Source: Cacconaster sp045641345 (lineage in GTDB: Bacteria > Bacteroidota > Bacteroidia > Bacteroidales > UBA932). Taken from it: DNA of 64,000 nucleotides. The stretch spans positions 1 through 64,000 of the forward strand of contig JAZUGR010000014.1 of the NCBI GenBank assembly GCA_045641345.1, given 5' to 3'. This document shows positions 1 through 8,528 of the stretch, one piece after another. Every line of letters begins with the position of its first letter. The stretch's first letter is position 1. The notes beneath the pieces are model-generated. The model was not told where the DNA came from. It worked only from the letters and a program-made list of their open reading frames with translations, and ran no database searches. The translations under genes and the position numbers were made by a program.

Positions 1-107
1 GACAAAGCCACTAATCTGTTCTCGACTATGCTGCTTCCCATCTGCCTTTATATGCGAATATAACACTTCGGCTGGTAATTGGACTTAGTTCAACAGAATT
101 GAGGTGA

Positions 108-139
108 CTTGAAATTCTGGCCAATGTTGGTTATCTTTG
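108..139 (+). promoter_or_regulatory. Bacteroidota-type promoter of valS
   Basis: A TATCTTTG box (TAnnTTTG consensus) lies at 132-139, with a CTTG partial -33 box at 108-111 and 20 bp between them. It falls inside the longest possible reading frame of valS, so translation must begin downstream, at the ATG at 175. Bases 1-107 hold no recognisable gene. Confidence 0.7.
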
Positions 140-174
140 CAGTTTATGTCAACCGTTTAACAGTCTGTCACAAG

Positions 175-2892
175 ATGCAACAGGAACTTCCCAACAAGTA
201 CGATCCCTCTACAGTGGAGGACAAGTGGTACGCTTACTGGCTCAAGAACAAGTATTTTCATTCCGAACCCGATTCACGTGAGCCATATACCGTGGTGATT
301 CCCCCGCCCAACGTGACAGGCGTGCTCCATATGGGGCATATGATGAACAACACCCTTCAGGACGTGCTCATCCGCCGTGCCAGGATGATGGGCAGGAATG
401 CCTGCTGGATGCCGGGTACTGACCACGCCTCGATTGCAACCGAGGCCAAGGTGGTGAACCGTCTTGCAGAGCAGGGAATCAAAAAGAGAGACCTCACCCG
501 CGAGCAGTTCCTCGAGCATGCCTGGGCATGGACAGAGGAGCACGGAGGCATAATCCTCAAGCAGCTGCGCCGCCTGGGCGCCAGTTGCGACTGGGACCGC
601 ACCGCATTCACTATGGATGAAATCCGCAGCGAGTCGGTGACGAGGGTGTTTGTGGACCTCTATCGCAAGGGGCTCATATACCGCGGCCTGCGTATGGTCA
701 ATTGGGACCCCAAGGCGCAGACGGTGCTTTCGACCGAAGAGGTGGTATATCGCGACGAAAAGTCCAAACTCTACCATCTCCGCTACTATGTGGCCGATGC
801 CGACGTCAATCCGGTCAGGCCCACGTCAAAGGAGGGGGAGGTCCTCCATAAGGACGAGAAAGGCCGCTGGTATGCGGTGGTTGCAACCACCCGTCCCGAA
901 ACCATTATGGGCGATACGGCTATGTGCATCAACCCCAAGGACCCGAAGAACCGCTGGCTCAGCGGACACAAGGTTGTCGTGCCTTTGGTCGGCCGCGTGA
1001 TCCCCGTAATAGAGGACCGCTACGTGGATATCGAGTTCGGTACCGGTTGCCTTAAAGTCACTCCGGCACACGACATAAACGACTACAATCTGGGTAAGAC
1101 CCACAATCTCGAGACGATAGACATCTTCAATCCCGACGGCACGATTTCAGAAGCTGCCGGCCTCTATGTGGGGCAGGACCGTATGGTGGTCCGCAAGCAG
1201 ATCGCAAAGGATCTGGAGGCTGCCGGCCTGATGGAGAAGGTGGAGGATTACCAGAACAAGGTGGGCTATTCGGAGCGCAATCCAGATACGGCCGTGGAGC
1301 CGCGCCTGTGCAAGCAGTGGTTCCTGAGTATGAAGCATTTTGCCGAGATCGCCCTGCCTCCGGTGCTCGAGGGGAAGATCAAGTTCCACCCAGCCAAATA
1401 TGTGACCACCTATCGCAATTGGCTTGAGAACATTCAGGACTGGTGCATTTCCCGCCAGCTCTGGTGGGGCCACCGCATCCCCGCGTATTTCCTTCCCGCC
1501 GCAGAGGGTGAGGAGGAGAAATTCGTGGTTGCACTTTCTCCAGAGGAGGCTCTCGCCGAGGCCCGCAGGATAAAGGGTTGTGAGAATCTCAAGGCTGAGG
1601 ATCTCGTCCGCGACGAGGATGCTCTCGATACCTGGTTCTCCAGCTGGCTCTGGCCCATCAGCCTGTGCAACGGCATCAATGATCCGGGTAACAGGGAGAT
1701 AAAATACTACTATCCCACGAACGACCTTGTCACCGGCCCGGACATCATATTCTTCTGGGTTGCCAGGATGATTATGGCGGGTGAGGAGTATATGAACGAC
1801 GTTCCTTTCCGCAATGTATACTTTACGGGCATCGTTCGCGACAAGCTCGGGCGCAAGATGAGCAAGCAGCTGGGCAATTCGCCCGACCCGATAGGCCTGA
1901 TAGAGAAGTACGGGGCCGATGGAGTGCGCCTTGGCATACTGCTCTGCACTTCCGCAGGCAACGACATACTCTTTGACGAGAGCCAGGTGGAGCAGGGAAG
2001 GAACTTCTCCAACAAGATATGGAACGCCTTCCGTCTTGTAAAGGGATGGAAGGTCTCCGACGTGAAGCAGAGCGACGAATGCCGTGTGGCCGTGGAGTGG
2101 TTCAAGGCCAGACTCTCCGAGACCGTTTCGGCCGTTGGCCGCGATTTCGACAATTTCCGCATCAACGATGCTGTGATGGCCGTATATAAGCTGTTCTGGG
2201 ACGATTTCTGCGCGTGGTATCTGGAGATAGTCAAGCCCGGATTCGAAGACGGGGAGCAGAAGCCGCTCGATAGGGCCACCTATGATGCCACCCTCGGATT
2301 TTTCGATGCTCTGTTGAAGCTGCTCCATCCGGTGATGCCGTTCATTACGGAGGAGCTCTGGCAGAATCTCGCTCCAAGGAAGGATGGGGATACCATTATG
2401 CTCCAGAGGATGCCCGAGGCAGGGGAGTGCGACGCATCGATCATCGCCGATTTCGAGTCGGCCTGCGCCGTAACGGCAGCTCTGCGCAATATCCGTCAGG
2501 ACAAGGGCATTTCCCCCAAGGAGCCGCTTGGCCTGCAGGTCAGGGGCGCATATCCCGCCTCAATGGCATCCGTTATGGAGAAGATGGCCAACTTGAGCGG
2601 GATTACTGTGGTGGATGCCTTTGAACGTGGTGCAGGCGAGACGTTTATGGTGGGGACCACCGAGTACTGCGTTCCGCTTTCGGGCAAGATTGACGTCGCC
2701 TCCGAAATCGCCGGAATCGAAAAGGATCTGGCATATTACGAAAAGTTCCTTTCGGGAGTGAACGCCAAACTCTCCAACGAGCGATTCGTGGCCAACGCGC
2801 CGGAGCAGGTGGTGGCCCTGGAGCGCAAGAAGCTCTCCGATGCCACAACCAAGATCGCCAATCTCAAGGAGCGTCTTGCCGCACTGAAATGA
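175..2892 (+). CDS. valS: valyl-tRNA synthetase
   Basis: Class I aminoacyl-tRNA synthetase that charges tRNA-Val with valine in the cytosol. The HIGH-type signature appears as PPPNVTGVLHMGH near residue 45-57, and the second signature as KMSKQLGNSP near residue 560. The last base of the usual KMSKS is Gln here, a variant I believe is common in ValS of this phylum. The C-terminal 60 residues form the charged coiled coil typical of ValS. A frame extends upstream to a TTG at 109, but that stretch contains the promoter box, so the ATG at 175 (MQQELPNKYDP) is chosen, giving 905 residues, normal for the family. It is separate from the tat genes that follow after a 33 bp gap. Confidence 0.97.
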   Translation: MQQELPNKYDPSTVEDKWYAYWLKNKYFHSEPDSREPYTVVIPPPNVTGVLHMGHMMNNTLQDVLIRRARMMGRNACWMPGTDHASIATEAKVVNRLAEQGIKKRDLTREQFLEHAWAWTEEHGGIILKQLRRLGASCDWDRTAFTMDEIRSESVTRVFVDLYRKGLIYRGLRMVNWDPKAQTVLSTEEVVYRDEKSKLYHLRYYVADADVNPVRPTSKEGEVLHKDEKGRWYAVVATTRPETIMGDTAMCINPKDPKNRWLSGHKVVVPLVGRVIPVIEDRYVDIEFGTGCLKVTPAHDINDYNLGKTHNLETIDIFNPDGTISEAAGLYVGQDRMVVRKQIAKDLEAAGLMEKVEDYQNKVGYSERNPDTAVEPRLCKQWFLSMKHFAEIALPPVLEGKIKFHPAKYVTTYRNWLENIQDWCISRQLWWGHRIPAYFLPAAEGEEEKFVVALSPEEALAEARRIKGCENLKAEDLVRDEDALDTWFSSWLWPISLCNGINDPGNREIKYYYPTNDLVTGPDIIFFWVARMIMAGEEYMNDVPFRNVYFTGIVRDKLGRKMSKQLGNSPDPIGLIEKYGADGVRLGILLCTSAGNDILFDESQVEQGRNFSNKIWNAFRLVKGWKVSDVKQSDECRVAVEWFKARLSETVSAVGRDFDNFRINDAVMAVYKLFWDDFCAWYLEIVKPGFEDGEQKPLDRATYDATLGFFDALLKLLHPVMPFITEELWQNLAPRKDGDTIMLQRMPEAGECDASIIADFESACAVTAALRNIRQDKGISPKEPLGLQVRGAYPASMASVMEKMANLSGITVVDAFERGAGETFMVGTTEYCVPLSGKIDVASEIAGIEKDLAYYEKFLSGVNAKLSNERFVANAPEQVVALERKKLSDATTKIANLKERLAALK

Positions 2893-2925
2893 CGTAATGG
2901 ATTCTGAACATCAATTCACGAAAAT

Positions 2926-3129
2926 ATGAACACGCTTTTTATTATGCCGATGGTCATCTCCGGATGGGAGTGGGTCATCATTGCCCTTGTGGCACTTCTG
3001 CTTCTTGGAGGCAAGAAGATTCCCGAGTTCATGAAGGGGCTCGGAAAGGGAGTCAAGAGCTTCAAGGAGGGGATGAAGGACGTGGACGATGACGTCAAGG
3101 AAATAAAGAAGGAACTGGAGGACAAGTAG
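2926..3129 (+). CDS. tatA: twin-arginine translocase subunit TatA/E
   Basis: Small pore-forming subunit of the Tat pathway, which moves folded proteins with an RR signal across the inner membrane. The 67-residue protein has a single N-terminal membrane helix (about residues 11-27). After it come the GGKKIPEFMKGLGKG hinge and amphipathic helix, and then a short acidic/basic tail. Size and layout match TatA. The tatC gene starts one base after its stop codon, so the two are co-transcribed. No TatB-like second copy is visible here, which fits a minimal TatAC system. Confidence 0.93.
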   Translation: MNTLFIMPMVISGWEWVIIALVALLLLGGKKIPEFMKGLGKGVKSFKEGMKDVDDDVKEIKKELEDK

Positions 3130-3130
3130 G

Positions 3131-3898
3131 TTGGCTGCCACATCAGGGAATGGTGTGATGACCTTCTGGGATCATCTCGACGAGCTGAGAGGGGGGCTTC
3201 TCCGCTCGCTCGTCGTTTATTGCCTGGTGAGTGCGGTGCTCTTCTTTTTCAAGGGATTCCTGTTCGACTCTCTGGTACTTGCTCCCACGCGGGGGGATTT
3301 CTTTCTGTACAGATGGCTTGGGGTTGACGTGCATCTCGACCTTGTCAACATAGAGATGACGGCCCAGTTCATGAGCCATATCAAGGTGTCGCTCGTGGCG
3401 GCCCTCATCGCGAGCGTGCCTTATTTTCTGTATGAGATATGGCGCTTTGTCGCCCCCGCCCTGTATGAGGGTGAAAAGAGGGCTGCCGCGCCGGCCTTCG
3501 CCTTCTCGGCCATCCTTTTCTGGGTTGGCATCTGCATAGGGTATACCCTTGTGCTTCCTCTGATGGTGAAATTCTTTCAGGACTACAGGGTGAGCGACGC
3601 GGTGGACAATGTCATTTCGCTTTCATCCTATATGTCGACCGTAGCATCCACGGTGCTGCTTTTCGGCCTGACTTTCGAGGTGCCTGTGCTGCTTGCGCTG
3701 CTTTCACGCATCGGGCTGGTGACCCGCGGAATGCTTGTGAGCGGCTGGAGGTATGCCGTTCTCACCGTCGTGGTGCTTGCGGCCCTCATCACCCCTTCGG
3801 GAGACCCGTTTTCCCTGTTCGTGGTGAGCCTTCCGCTGTTTCTCCTATATCTGATAAGTATTGCGGCCTGCAGGGACAGGAAGGAGGTTGACGGATGA
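3131..3898 (+). CDS. tatC: twin-arginine translocase subunit TatC
   Basis: Polytopic inner membrane receptor for twin-arginine signal peptides. The diagnostic N-terminal segment MTFWDHLDELR is present, as is the conserved cytoplasmic loop LYEIWRFVAPALYEGEKR. Six hydrophobic segments can be counted. The longest frame starts with TTG at 3131 directly after tatA. A GTG (3155) and an ATG (3158) immediately before TFWDHL are equally plausible starts and would give a 246-residue protein. The stop overlaps the ATG of the ABC-F gene (ATGA), so the three genes form one unit. Confidence 0.95.
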   Translation: MAATSGNGVMTFWDHLDELRGGLLRSLVVYCLVSAVLFFFKGFLFDSLVLAPTRGDFFLYRWLGVDVHLDLVNIEMTAQFMSHIKVSLVAALIASVPYFLYEIWRFVAPALYEGEKRAAAPAFAFSAILFWVGICIGYTLVLPLMVKFFQDYRVSDAVDNVISLSSYMSTVASTVLLFGLTFEVPVLLALLSRIGLVTRGMLVSGWRYAVLTVVVLAALITPSGDPFSLFVVSLPLFLLYLISIAACRDRKEVDG

Positions 3899-5835
3899 TT
3901 TCGATAAACGACCTTACGGTTTCTTTCGGCGGATATACTCTGCTCGACAGTATAAATTTCCATATCAATGACAAGGACCGCATCGGTCTGGTGGGAAAGA
4001 ACGGGGCCGGGAAATCCACCATCCTCAAATTGATAATGGGGCTTCAGACCCCTACAGGAGGGAGGATTCTCAAACCTTCGGGGCAGTATATAGGTTATCT
4101 GCCGCAGATGATGGAGCATGCAAAAGGGCGCACCGTAATAGAGGAAACCCTCCGCGCATTCGACGACCTTCACCGCCTTGAGGCGCGGCTGGAGGAGATA
4201 TCTGCCGAAATCGCCACCCGAACGGATTATGAATCCGAGAGCTACACCAAACTTCTGGTTGAGCTCAACGATATCAACGATGCCATTGCGATGCAGGGGA
4301 GCGAGCCTCCGCAGCTTCAGGCGGAGCGCACCCTGATGGGACTCGGATTCCACAGGGATGAGTTCTCCCGTCTCACCGAGACTTTCTCGCAGGGGTGGAA
4401 TATGCGTATCGAACTGGCCAAGATACTGCTGCGCAAACCCGACGTGCTCCTGCTGGACGAGCCTACCAACCATCTTGACATAGAGTCGATACAATGGCTC
4501 GAAGATTATCTGCAGGAATTTACGGGGGCCCTGGTGCTTATTTCGCACGACCGCCGCTTCCTTGACAACTGCACCAACCGCACTGTGGAGGTGATGCTGG
4601 GGCATATCTATGATTACAAGGTTCCGTATTCGAAGTATCTCGAGCTCCGCAAGGAGCGCATCGCGCAGCAGAAGGCGGCCTATGCCAACCAGCAGAGGAT
4701 GATAGAGAAGACCGAGGATTTCATAGAGAAGTTCCGCTACAAGGCCACCAAGAGCAATCAGGTGCAGCAGAGGGTGAAGCAGCTCAAGAAACTCGACCGC
4801 ATAGAGGTTGACGAGGAGGATCTTTCGACCCTGGTGGTGAAGTTCCCGCCAGCTCCAAGAAGCGGCGACGTGGCTTTTCAGGTGAAGGATGCCGTAATCG
4901 GATACGGACAGGATGATGCCGCCCTTCGCGGAGCCAAGGTCATCCTGCGGAATGTCAATATGACTGTGATGCGCGGGGAGAAGGTGGCGTTTGTAGGGCG
5001 CAACGGGGAGGGCAAGACCACAATGATGCGCATCCTGATGAAAGAAATATTTCCGTTTGAAGGGTCGGCCGCTGCAGGATATAACGTGAATGTGGGCTAC
5101 TATGCCCAGAATCAGGACGACATTCTGGTGGGGAGCGACACTGTGTACGATACTCTCGACAAGGTGGCCGTGGGGGATATCCGTACCAAGCTGCGCGACA
5201 TTCTGGCCGCATTCCTCTTCAAGGGGGAGGATATCGACAAGAAGGTGTCGGTTCTCAGCGGAGGGGAGAGGAGCCGTCTTGCGATGGCCCGCCTTATGCT
5301 GAACCCATACAACCTGCTTGCTCTCGACGAGCCCACCAACCATATGGACATCCGCTCCAAGGATGTGCTCAAGCAGGCGCTCAAGGCCTACGACGGCACA
5401 CTCATAGTGGTATCGCACGACCGCGACTTCCTCAACGGACTGGTCGACAAGGTATATGAGTTCGGAGGTGGGAAGGTAAAGGAACATCTCGGGGGCGTTG
5501 ACGATTTTCTGAGGGCCAAGAAGGCCGAGAGTTTCAGGGAGTTTGAGATTGCAGCTTCCGCAGCGAAGGGTGCCGCAGTCAAGGACGCTCCGGCGAAGAA
5601 GGATGGGCCGGTACCTAATGTTCCGCAGAAAGCCTTCTCGAAGGAGGACCGGAAGGTTGCCAATCGCCGCAAGTCCCTCGAAAAGCAAATAGAGGAGGCC
5701 GAGGTGAAGATGGGCGAAGTTGAGAAACTGCTTTCCTCTCCCCAGCCTGGAAGCGATATTATGGAACTTACGCGCCGGTATCTCGAATTGAAACGGGACC
5801 TTGACGCAAAAATGGACGAGTGGGCGTCCCTGTAG
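3895..5835 (+). CDS. ABC-F family ATPase (ribosome-associated type)
   Basis: Soluble protein of 646 residues with two tandem ABC ATPase domains and no membrane domain. This is the architecture of ABC-F translation factors such as EttA, Uup and YdiF. First domain: Walker A GLVGKNGAGKST near residue 33, Walker B LLLDEPTNHLD. Second domain: Walker A FVGRNGEGKTT near 365, signature LSGGERSR, Walker B ALDEPTNHMD. A charged linker of about 80 residues joins them and a basic coiled-coil tail follows. The first signature reads FSQGWNMR rather than LSGGxxxR. Probable role: E-site-bound factor that helps stalled ribosomes. Antibiotic resistance cannot be read from the sequence. Translationally coupled to tatC by a 4-base overlap. 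Confidence 0.92.
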   Translation: MISINDLTVSFGGYTLLDSINFHINDKDRIGLVGKNGAGKSTILKLIMGLQTPTGGRILKPSGQYIGYLPQMMEHAKGRTVIEETLRAFDDLHRLEARLEEISAEIATRTDYESESYTKLLVELNDINDAIAMQGSEPPQLQAERTLMGLGFHRDEFSRLTETFSQGWNMRIELAKILLRKPDVLLLDEPTNHLDIESIQWLEDYLQEFTGALVLISHDRRFLDNCTNRTVEVMLGHIYDYKVPYSKYLELRKERIAQQKAAYANQQRMIEKTEDFIEKFRYKATKSNQVQQRVKQLKKLDRIEVDEEDLSTLVVKFPPAPRSGDVAFQVKDAVIGYGQDDAALRGAKVILRNVNMTVMRGEKVAFVGRNGEGKTTMMRILMKEIFPFEGSAAAGYNVNVGYYAQNQDDILVGSDTVYDTLDKVAVGDIRTKLRDILAAFLFKGEDIDKKVSVLSGGERSRLAMARLMLNPYNLLALDEPTNHMDIRSKDVLKQALKAYDGTLIVVSHDRDFLNGLVDKVYEFGGGKVKEHLGGVDDFLRAKKAESFREFEIAASAAKGAAVKDAPAKKDGPVPNVPQKAFSKEDRKVANRRKSLEKQIEEAEVKMGEVEKLLSSPQPGSDIMELTRRYLELKRDLDAKMDEWASL

Positions 5836-5840
5836 CGGAA

Positions 5841-7394
5841 ATGGACGGCTATACGAGAACGAAAAAGAGTCTGTTCAACGGAATCGTCGCCGTTGCGGTG
5901 CAGGTTGTATCCATCGTAATCGGCTTCTTTTCACGGAAGCTGTTTCTCGACTATCTCGGCACCGAGGTGCTTGGCCTGAACACGACTGCCGCCAGCCTTC
6001 TGAATTTTCTCAATCTGGCCGAACTCGGCATAAGCTCCGCAATAACGGTAACCCTCTACAAGCCGCTTTATTCGGGCGATAGGGAATCGGTGAGACAGAT
6101 TGCAGCCATCCACGGTTGGATGTACCGCAGGGTGGCGTTGTTCATCATCGGGGCTTCCATAGTCCTGCTTCCCTTCCTGCCTCTGATTTTCGGCAGGATG
6201 GAGCTGCCGATGTGGTATGCCTATGCATCGTTCCTTGTGCTGCTGTTCAGCGCTCTTCTGGGATATTTCGTGAATTACAAGCAGGCCGTGCTCACTGCCG
6301 ACCAGAAGGACTACAAAGTGCAGACGAGCTATCGTCTGATAATGGTGGTGAAGGTCCTCGCCCAGATGGCCGGAGTAAGATACTTCGACAATCCGTATGT
6401 ATGGTGGCTGGCTTTCGAAGCCGTTTTTGCAATTATTGCATCCATTGTGCTGAACGTAACGATATATCGTGAATATCCATATCTCAGGGAACGTTGCGTT
6501 GTCGACAAACCGTTGAGAGCCAGGTATAATGATGTTATGGTAAAGACCGGGCAGCTGTTCGTCCACCGTTTCGGCACCTTTGCCACCCTTCAGGCCCTGC
6601 CTCTTTTCATCTATGCCTATACTTCCCTGAAGACGGTTGCCCTATACGGCAACTATATGATATTGTTCAACAGTTTGCAGGCATTGATTACGGTGCTGCT
6701 CACCAGCGTTACGGCGAGTGTTGGCAATATGATAACCGAAGGGGACAAGGGGTTGATAACAAAGGTGTTCCGTGAGTTGTTCGCATCCCGTTTCCTGATG
6801 GTGGCAATATGCTGTTTCGGCTTGTGGCTCCTTGCCGAACCGTTCATCGGACTCTGGGTGGGAAGCGAATACATACTCGATCACCGTACTCTTGTCCTGA
6901 TAGTGATATTGTTTTTCTTGAATACGATGCGTACCGTGGTGGACGTGTTCATCAATGCATACGGCATATTCAAGGATATATGGTCGCCGATAGCCGAGGC
7001 GGTGATTTTTGTTTCATCCGCTCTGATCCTCGCTCCGCGATACGGGTTGAACGGGATTCTGGCAGCGCAGATACTCGAGCTGGTGCTGGTGGTTTATCTA
7101 TGGAAGCCTTATTTCCTGTTTTCAACCGGTATGAAGATCCGTTTCGGGATTTACGTGAGGCTGTTCTTCAAATCAATGGCTGCCGGTGCCGTGGCATTTG
7201 CCATCGGCTATGCGGCGAGCCGGTTCGTGCTGCCCGGATGTCCGTCCGATGTGATGCGCCTTGTTGCCGGTATCTCTGTCGTGTGCCTGTTCGCCGTAGT
7301 GCTATTTGCCCTGCAGTATGCCACCGAATCCGGAATCAGGACATTCCGGGAGCGTATGGTCAATGTTTTGAAACTGCCTGGAAAAGTTCGATGA
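5841..7394 (+). CDS. polysaccharide flippase (Wzx/MOP superfamily)
   Basis: Integral membrane protein of about 517 residues with 12-14 hydrophobic segments. It resembles lipopolysaccharide/O-antigen flippases that move lipid-linked repeat units to the periplasmic face. The N-terminus KKSLFNGIVAVAVQVVSIV and the FLDYLGTEVLGLNT segment are typical of this group. The frame is open back to a GTG at 5820 inside the ABC-F gene. The ATG at 5841, six bases after that stop, is the likelier start. It opens the surface polysaccharide locus that continues to 18751. Its 3' end overlaps the convergent glycosyltransferase gene by 35 bp. The substrate is unknown. Confidence 0.88.
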   Translation: MDGYTRTKKSLFNGIVAVAVQVVSIVIGFFSRKLFLDYLGTEVLGLNTTAASLLNFLNLAELGISSAITVTLYKPLYSGDRESVRQIAAIHGWMYRRVALFIIGASIVLLPFLPLIFGRMELPMWYAYASFLVLLFSALLGYFVNYKQAVLTADQKDYKVQTSYRLIMVVKVLAQMAGVRYFDNPYVWWLAFEAVFAIIASIVLNVTIYREYPYLRERCVVDKPLRARYNDVMVKTGQLFVHRFGTFATLQALPLFIYAYTSLKTVALYGNYMILFNSLQALITVLLTSVTASVGNMITEGDKGLITKVFRELFASRFLMVAICCFGLWLLAEPFIGLWVGSEYILDHRTLVLIVILFFLNTMRTVVDVFINAYGIFKDIWSPIAEAVIFVSSALILAPRYGLNGILAAQILELVLVVYLWKPYFLFSTGMKIRFGIYVRLFFKSMAAGAVAFAIGYAASRFVLPGCPSDVMRLVAGISVVCLFAVVLFALQYATESGIRTFRERMVNVLKLPGKVR

Positions 7395-8469
7395 ACCTTC
7401 CGGCCTGCGTCGCTGTGGAGTAGTGTTTGCGGAACCTGGAGGCGATGGATTCCAGATCCATGCTGCCGCGTTTTGCCAGGACTTCCAGAATCTTGCAGGA
7501 GAGGGCTTCGTAATCCCTCGACGGAGAGTAATACTCCACAAGGCCGCGGGTCGATTCGACCAGTGTGTCGAGCGCGTTGCATATGACAGGAACCCGTGAC
7601 ATGGCGGCCTCGATGGGTGTCATTCCGAATCCCTCCATCTCTGACGGGGATACGAAAAGGTCGGCTTCCGAATAGAGACGGTCCATCTGATTCCTGTTCA
7701 AGTTGTCGTCGATCAGGATGACTCTCGACTGAAGGCCGTTCTCCCTGACGTAGGGCATTATGGTGTTGTTCCAGTAATCATTGGCGGAGGCCTTGAATAC
7801 CAGATTGTGAGGAATCCTCTCCTTTATGACGTTGAAGGCACGGAGCAGGGTGATGGGGTTCTTGTGCTCATACATCGTATTCACGTCAAGGATGTACGGA
7901 GCCGTTGCGCATTTGCCGCCCAAGGCAGGGGATGCTTCGGAAACGATGCTGACATATATCACCTCGAGTCGGGGTTTTATTGTTCCCAGTGCAAGTATCT
8001 GCTTTCGTGCACTTTCGGAGATGGTGACGATGCGAGTGAAGGAATTCGCAACCGGTATCGCTCCCAGATTGAACCTCCATTTCAGAAGCAGGTTCTTCTG
8101 ATGGCGGAACTGCCACGTGTCGTGGATCACGCCTATCGACTCAATGGTGCTCGTGACCAGTGACCGGTCGCAGACGTATGTGGAGAGGAAGATGTCCGCT
8201 TTTTCGCTGCGGATTATCCTTTCCAGCATTTTTCTGCTGAGAATCGGGCGGGTGAACGGCAAGTGGGGCAGAGACTTCGTCCTGATTCCGATTCTTCTGA
8301 AACCGACAATCTCATCTTCGAAAGTGCCGGCACATCCGCTTTCGACGAGAAGCACCACGTTGTCGGCGAATCCCACTTTCCTGAATCCGTCAAGGAGGTT
8401 GAACGCATACTTTACAAGGCCGGAGGTGGGATACTTCCCTGCATATGTCAGGTCCAAAAGCACTTTCAT
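7360..8469 (-). CDS. glycosyltransferase family 4-like (GT-B fold)
   Basis: Predicted cytosolic glycosyltransferase of 369 residues using a nucleotide-sugar donor. The C-terminal half carries the family 1/4 signature DLFVSPSEMEGFGMTPIEAA with the E-x7-E pair. The N-terminal half begins MKVLLDLTYAGKYPTSGL, typical of the acceptor domain. An upstream in-frame codon (8496) would add nine residues, but the promoter box at 8475-8482 makes the ATG at 8469 the real start. It is the only gene of the polysaccharide locus on the minus strand. It is divergent from the fusion glycosyltransferase, and its tail overlaps the flippase gene. The sugar transferred cannot be told. Confidence 0.88.
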   Translation of the reverse strand: MKVLLDLTYAGKYPTSGLVKYAFNLLDGFRKVGFADNVVLLVESGCAGTFEDEIVGFRRIGIRTKSLPHLPFTRPILSRKMLERIIRSEKADIFLSTYVCDRSLVTSTIESIGVIHDTWQFRHQKNLLLKWRFNLGAIPVANSFTRIVTISESARKQILALGTIKPRLEVIYVSIVSEASPALGGKCATAPYILDVNTMYEHKNPITLLRAFNVIKERIPHNLVFKASANDYWNNTIMPYVRENGLQSRVILIDDNLNRNQMDRLYSEADLFVSPSEMEGFGMTPIEAAMSRVPVICNALDTLVESTRGLVEYYSPSRDYEALSCKILEVLAKRGSMDLESIASRFRKHYSTATQAGRFIELFQAVSKH

Positions 8470-8474
8470 AGGCC

Positions 8475-8482
8475 CAAAGTTA
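8475..8482 (-). promoter_or_regulatory. -7 promoter box for the minus-strand glycosyltransferase
   Basis: Minus-strand TAACTTTG matches TAnnTTTG and ends five bases before the ATG at 8469, predicting an almost leaderless mRNA. On the plus strand a weaker TAACTTTA lies at 8504-8511, upstream of the divergent gene at 8529. Confidence 0.55.
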
Positions 8483-8528
8483 TGAATTATCTCCAAAAAT
8501 GAATAACTTTACATAATTTAAGCGGGGT

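Noticed and set aside
1147..2328. Long minus-strand open frame (393 codons) inside valS
   Set aside because: Shadow of the valS codons; composition is that of a reverse-strand translation and it shows no domain.
3628..5688. 686-codon minus-strand open frame opposite the ABC-F gene
   Set aside because: Covers the ABC-F gene and the end of tatC on the other strand, rich in His/Leu from reversed codons, and matches nothing known. High GC in third positions gives such shadows throughout the window.
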